DNA from: Acidobacteriota bacterium
GTDB taxonomy: Bacteria > Acidobacteriota > Thermoanaerobaculia > Multivoradales > JAHEKO01
Assembly (NCBI GenBank): GCA_006227875.1
Contig: SBFI01000275.1
Location: 1-10,268 of the forward strand
Length of the DNA stretch: 10,268 nucleotides
Direction of reading: 5' to 3'
The notes under the pieces are model-generated. The model did not search any database, was not told where the DNA came from, and was given only the letters and a program-made list of their open reading frames with translations. The first letter of the stretch is position 1. Each line of letters begins with the position of its first letter. A program made the position numbers and the translations under genes. Shown in pieces: positions 8,701-10,268 of the stretch.

Positions 8701-8748
8701 GCGGAGCTGCGCCACGACCTCGGCGGCAGGCGGCTGCATGGAGGCCAT
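5710..8748 (-). CDS. MrfA-MrfB-like fusion: DExH helicase with DUF1998 and C-terminal DEDDy exonuclease
   Basis: This 1012-residue protein joins two DNA repair activities that are separate genes (mrfA/yprA and mrfB/yprB) in Bacillus subtilis, where they act on mitomycin C lesions independently of UvrABC. The helicase core has motif I TPTASGKS (82-89), Ia LFLYPLKALGQDQ (109-121), II DELH (194-197), III SAT (231-233), IV TIVFTKARR (291-299), V STSALEMGID (348-357) and VI QRSGRVGR (378-385). Residues about 620-750 form the DUF1998/MrfA C-terminal domain with a putative zinc cluster (C717, C719, C723, C726, C732). A Pro/Glu/Ala-rich linker (about 760-835) leads to an RNase H-like exonuclease with FDLET (D842, E844), FNVKRFD (D906) and YCRRD (Y975, D979), a complete DEDDy set. 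Start ATG at 8746-8748 has no strong Shine-Dalgarno; an in-frame ATG three codons later is equally possible. It lies 59 bp after the MerB-like gene on the same strand. Confidence 0.9.
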   Translation of the reverse strand: MASMQPPAAEVVAQLREDRRLGPLIVDSLYLPAVPVCTGALDPPLPLPLRQALVGAGTEHLWSHQVEGLAAVRAGRDVLVTTPTASGKSLVFHLPVLEEAHAEDPGRALFLYPLKALGQDQKAKFDALAEAAGLAEQARCEIYDGDTPKHLRQKIKKDPPRVLVTNPDMLHLGLLSYWQSWEPFLRDLRWVVLDELHTYRGIFGSHFHHVLQRLLRLCNSVGSQPVFIASSATAANADEFGEILVGRPFTWVNESGAPREGRHFLLIRPEASPYTTALHLLIELLEAGLKTIVFTKARRITELLYSWLRQQSPEKARRVASYRSGFLPEERRDIERRLFEGELDGVISTSALEMGIDVGGLDACVLVGFPGSVMATWQRSGRVGRAERESITAMVALPDALDHYLLEHPNELIERPYERLIVDPSNEPVSKAHLVCAAAEMPLDRRNDASYLERHAVQVGELLRESELTESADGRELYSRRRRPQRKVSLRGSSDTATILDARSGTVIGTVDGVRVRHECHPGAVYLHAGRQFLVEELDLEADKVHAKPVKLDYFTTPLTEKETEILEVLRERQEGALQSWLGRLLVTERVVGFERKRIQGQEVIDQQPLELPPVQFETVGLWWVAPKEIEMSLKGRDEHFMGALHAAEHAAISLFPLLAICDRGDIGGISIPMHPQVRSGCVFIYDGHAGGVGIAARGFDQLPELLLRVLDLVESCDCEEGCPSCIQSPKCGNGNRPLDKKGAARLIRLLLGYEQPLISLAEQKPVIVSLTPEEPQRPASVPTEKPASPQAVDGPASDPAEETESRPVSKRQAPVPDAASGRDRVTEPKLPTDPHNTVLFDLETQLSAADVGGWQNAHRMLVAIGVVCHLEEGRLEVFHEDEVEDLVRRLEAADLVVGFNVKRFDYKVLSGYTGVDYRRTLPTMDLLEVVHRQLGFRLGLNHLAQATLEVEKSADGLQSLEWVKQGRLDLVEEYCRRDVEILRDLYLFGRRMGYVLYRDKQDRKIKLPIEW

Positions 8749-8765
8749 CTTACCGAGAACGCCCC

Positions 8766-8809
8766 AGGAGCCTGTCCGAGTAACCTACGCAGTTGCGTTG
8801 CGGGCTCCT
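8766..8809. repeat. Inverted repeat between the MerB-like gene and the helicase gene
   Basis: AGGAGCC (8766-8772) and GGCTCCT (8803-8809) are a perfect 7-bp inverted repeat enclosing 30 bases, inside which ACGCAGTTGCGT forms a smaller hairpin. The outer arm overlaps the TAG stop of the MerB-like gene. With no T-run it is not a clear terminator; it may be a processing or attenuation structure between two co-directional genes. Confidence 0.4.
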
Positions 8810-9551
8810 AACCGAAGGCGAAGAGGCCACCCTGCGAGCTGGGAGTGACTATGGCCATCTGTTCCAGCGTCAGATAGGCGCCGGCCATCCCGCCTTCTTG
8901 CCGCCGATGCTCCCGAGCGTGTTCTTCTGACCAGAAGAAGACAGAGTTGTGTCAGTAGAAGTCGATGATGTTGGGTGCCCTGATCTCTCTCCAGTCGACA
9001 TGGGGCTCGAACACCAGCGGTCGAGCTCCTTCGCTATGAATCTGGTACCCGAGGTCGCTGTCCACTGTCAAACGGAGCGACCGCCCACAGTGTGCACACT
9101 CCGTCTCGATGGTGACCGAGAGATCTTGCTGAAGCAGGCGCCCTTGCACGAAGGGCGCGACCACAGCGTCCTCCCCTCAGGCCCCGTACAAACGCTCGCC
9201 GGTGCTGAAGGTCAACCGGTGCGGTGTCCGGTCGACGGTCACCGGAAAGGCCCAGGATACGGCTCCCTCGTCGTTGCGAACCAGGAACAGGAGATTCTTC
9301 TCCAGTTCCTCGAGGATTTCGACAACACGCGACTCGGGCAGGTCGAGACGGTCAGCGATCAGGGCCGGCGTGAGGGGTCTCCCCTGTCGTGTCAACTCTC
9401 TGACCGCGAAGTACCGCACCGCGTGGTGCTCCTCGGTCATGAACTCGAGACGGGCCCTCTGTCGCTCGGGTATGCCCGCCAGCTCCTGCTCCCAGGTGGT
9501 CTGGTGCATCTCTTCGATCTCGTTACCCTGGCCAATCAATACCGTTTTCAT
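8808..9551 (-). CDS. MerB-like organometal lyase family selenoprotein with two predicted selenocysteines (Sec125, Sec200)
   Basis: One continuous 248-codon frame runs from ATG 9549-9551 to TAG 8808-8810 if two in-frame TGA codons (9177-9179, 8952-8954) are read as selenocysteine. Residues about 40-120 form the winged-helix-like N-terminal domain of MerB. LYGA-U125-GED aligns with MerB LYAWCALD (catalytic Cys96 and Asp99; here D128). ECAHCGRSLRLTV (C152, C155) aligns with the Cys117 region. FY-U200 followed five residues later by FF aligns with MerB Cys159...FF, and the remaining 47 residues (SEEHAREHRR, YLTLEQ) are MerB-like. MerB cleaves carbon-mercury bonds using Cys96, Cys159 and Asp99, so both Sec sites fall on catalytic cysteines. 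Each TGA is followed by a SECIS-like hairpin. The start has GGAGG at 9555-9559. The substrate could be mercury or another organometal; no merR, merA or merT is seen nearby. Alternatives are a pseudogene or reassigned TGA, both less likely. Confidence 0.87.
8922..8939 (-). promoter_or_regulatory. Bacterial SECIS-like hairpin after the second UGA (Sec200)
   Basis: On the minus strand TTCTTCT-GGTC-AGAAGAA is a perfect 7-bp stem with a 4-nt GGUC loop. The loop begins 20 nt after the UGA at 8952-8954. E. coli fdhF has the same GGUC loop at about 19 nt. After a C-C mismatch, a GU/AC pair extends the stem. The hairpin also encodes FFWSEE of the protein. Confidence 0.82.
8952..8954 (-). other. In-frame UGA recoded as selenocysteine (Sec200)
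   Basis: TGA in the reading frame of the MerB-like gene, between IIDFY and HNSVFF. It falls at the position of MerB catalytic Cys159 when aligned on the downstream Phe-Phe pair. MerB-like sequence continues for 47 residues after it. Confidence 0.82.
9138..9158 (-). promoter_or_regulatory. Bacterial SECIS-like hairpin after the first UGA (Sec125)
   Basis: On the minus strand GCGCCCTT-CGTGC-AAGGGCGC is a perfect 8-bp stem with a 5-nt loop whose second base is G. The loop starts 27 nt after the UGA at 9177-9179. This satisfies the usual bacterial SECIS description: an apical loop about 16-37 nt from the UGA with a G in the first two loop positions. Confidence 0.75.
9177..9179 (-). other. In-frame UGA recoded as selenocysteine (Sec125)
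   Basis: TGA in frame between ERLYGA and GEDAVVAPF. It aligns with MerB catalytic Cys96 in LYAWCALD, and the acid D128 lies three residues on, as Asp99 does in MerB. The same frame continues with no frameshift. Confidence 0.84.
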
Positions 9552-9554
9552 AGT

Positions 9555-9559
9555 CCTCC
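9555..9559 (-). promoter_or_regulatory. Shine-Dalgarno GGAGG of the MerB-like gene
   Basis: GGAGG on the minus strand lies three bases before the ATG at 9549-9551. The spacing is short, but it is the only strong site near the N-terminus and decides the start; the frame is open further upstream into the divergent gene. Confidence 0.6.
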
Positions 9560-9599
9560 AAGGATAGCCCACCGACCGCTTCAGCGAGCCGCACCCAGG

Positions 9600-9606
9600 T
9601 ATGATA
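9600..9606. promoter_or_regulatory. Overlapping -10-like elements of the divergent pair
   Basis: TATGAT on the plus strand (9600-9605) and TATCAT on the minus strand (9606-9601) each match 5/6 of the -10 consensus and lie between the two divergent genes. No good -35 hexamer is visible at 16-18 bp for either. Confidence 0.25.
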
Positions 9607-9618
9607 AGAATTGCTCCC

Positions 9619-10268
9619 ATGACGCAGCGAGCAAGCCACCGGACGACCCTGGTCGTTGCCGCTCTCCTGGGCCTGCTGGGCGTGGGCATGGCCACCGCCG
9701 AGGACTCCGAGCCGTCCTCTCCCATCGTCATGGTGGTTCACGGTGGCGCCGGCACCATCCTCAAGAAGAACATGACGCCCGAGCTCGAGGCGGCCTACCA
9801 GGAGAAGCTGAGCGAAGGCCTGCTTGCCGGCCATCGGATCCTGGCTGCCGGTGGCAGCAGTGTCGACGCCGTCGAGGCGACCATTCGCATCTTCGAGGAC
9901 TCACCGCTGTTCAACGCCGGTAAGGGGGCGGTCTTTACCGCCGATGGTAAGAACGAATTGGATGCCAGCATCATGGTCGGCCCGACCCGCCAGGCGGGGG
10001 CGGTGGCCGGTGTGACCGGTATCAGGAATCCGATCACCGCCGCTCGCGCGGTGATGGAGGCGACACCACACGTGCTGCTGGCCGGTAAGGGCGCCGAGCT
10101 TTTTGCGGCGGAACAGGATATCGAGCTGGTCGAGCCCTCGTACTTTTTCACCCAGCGTCGCTGGGACGCCCTGGAGCGGGCGCGGGAGGCCGAAAGGATC
10201 GAGATCCGGGAGGCCGATCCGGAAGAGAATGGCGGAAGCGGCCCCGGCGGGGCGTTTGGCACCGTTGG
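9619..10268 (+). CDS. Exported isoaspartyl peptidase/L-asparaginase (Ntn-hydrolase, plant-type), N-terminal part
   Basis: The first 216 codons of a gene running off the right edge. It belongs to the beta-aspartyl peptidase/type III asparaginase family, which removes isoaspartyl dipeptide linkages and hydrolyses asparagine after splitting itself into alpha and beta subunits. A signal peptide is visible: basic n-region (R4, R8), hydrophobic TTLVVAALLGLLGVGMA, and an ATA-E cleavage site near residue 27, so it is probably periplasmic. Family motifs are VVHGGAGTI (39-47), the FNAGKGAVFTADG block (98-110) with NELDASIMVG (112-121), and GAFGTV-G at the end, where T215 would be the autoproteolytic nucleophile after G214. 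The sequence ends two bases later. ATG 9619 is preferred for its compact signal peptide; an in-frame ATG at 9601 adds MIRIAP and cannot be excluded. It is divergent from the MerB-like gene. Confidence 0.9.
   Translation, partial: MTQRASHRTTLVVAALLGLLGVGMATAEDSEPSSPIVMVVHGGAGTILKKNMTPELEAAYQEKLSEGLLAGHRILAAGGSSVDAVEATIRIFEDSPLFNAGKGAVFTADGKNELDASIMVGPTRQAGAVAGVTGIRNPITAARAVMEATPHVLLAGKGAELFAAEQDIELVEPSYFFTQRRWDALERAREAERIEIREADPEENGGSGPGGAFGTV

Noticed and set aside
8808..9551. MerB-like pseudogene with two nonsense mutations
   Set aside because: No frameshift, both TGA codons fall on catalytic cysteine positions, Asp99 and the C-terminal motifs are intact, and both TGA codons have well-placed hairpins. 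Chance nonsense mutations would not do this.
9177..9731. A 184-codon ORF starting at 9731 and ending at the first TGA, taken as a complete gene
   Set aside because: Its first 60 residues overlap the signal-peptide region of the divergent asparaginase and do not look like the family; the MerB-like sequence continues in frame past the TGA.
8949..9923. 324-codon plus-strand ORF
   Set aside because: It is antisense to the MerB-like gene and then out of frame with the asparaginase; the protein shows no family features.
1..10268. Genome-wide reassignment of TGA to a sense codon
   Set aside because: fabI (TGA at 966-968) uses TGA as its normal stop at the family-typical length, and no other gene here contains in-frame TGA.

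Overview
This GC-rich window (about 60-65% GC by eye) comes from a Gram-negative-type bacterium. It carries the end of a PilY1-like type IV pilus protein, a FabI enoyl-ACP reductase, secreted-protein signals and dense coding on both strands. The lineage cannot be fixed from sequence alone; an Acidobacteriota- or Deltaproteobacteria-like genome would fit, as a low-confidence guess. Most genes are ordinary chromosomal genes. I see no insertion sequence, phage gene, tRNA, rRNA or CRISPR array.

Layout: 1-846 (+) is the C-terminal part of a PilY1-like pilus protein, entering from outside the window. It converges on fabI (966-1751, -). fabI is divergent from a PlsC-like acyltransferase (1866-2573, +), so two lipid-metabolism genes share a 114-bp control region. 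The acyltransferase overlaps tail to tail with an EamA-family transporter (2537-3451, -), which follows a LOG-family nucleotide hydrolase (3496-4290, -) in a probable two-gene operon. A 172-bp divergent region separates this from ornithine aminotransferase rocD (4463-5692, +). rocD converges on a 1012-residue helicase-exonuclease fusion resembling MrfA joined to MrfB (5710-8748, -). At the right edge is the N-terminal part of an exported isoaspartyl peptidase/L-asparaginase (from 9619, +), cut just after its autocleavage threonine.

The most notable locus is 8808-9551 (-). Read through two in-frame TGA codons, it gives one 247-residue protein of the MerB (organomercurial lyase) family. The first TGA falls at the position of MerB catalytic Cys96, followed three residues later by the Asp99 equivalent. 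The second falls at catalytic Cys159. Each TGA is followed at the proper distance by a perfect hairpin of the bacterial SECIS type, and the second has the apical loop GGUC seen in E. coli fdhF. The simplest reading is a MerB-like protein with two selenocysteines that form its active site. An ordinary gene caller would split it into two or three meaningless fragments. The gene lies 59 bp upstream of the helicase-exonuclease gene on the same strand and is divergent from the asparaginase; no mer operon genes or Sec machinery genes are visible here.
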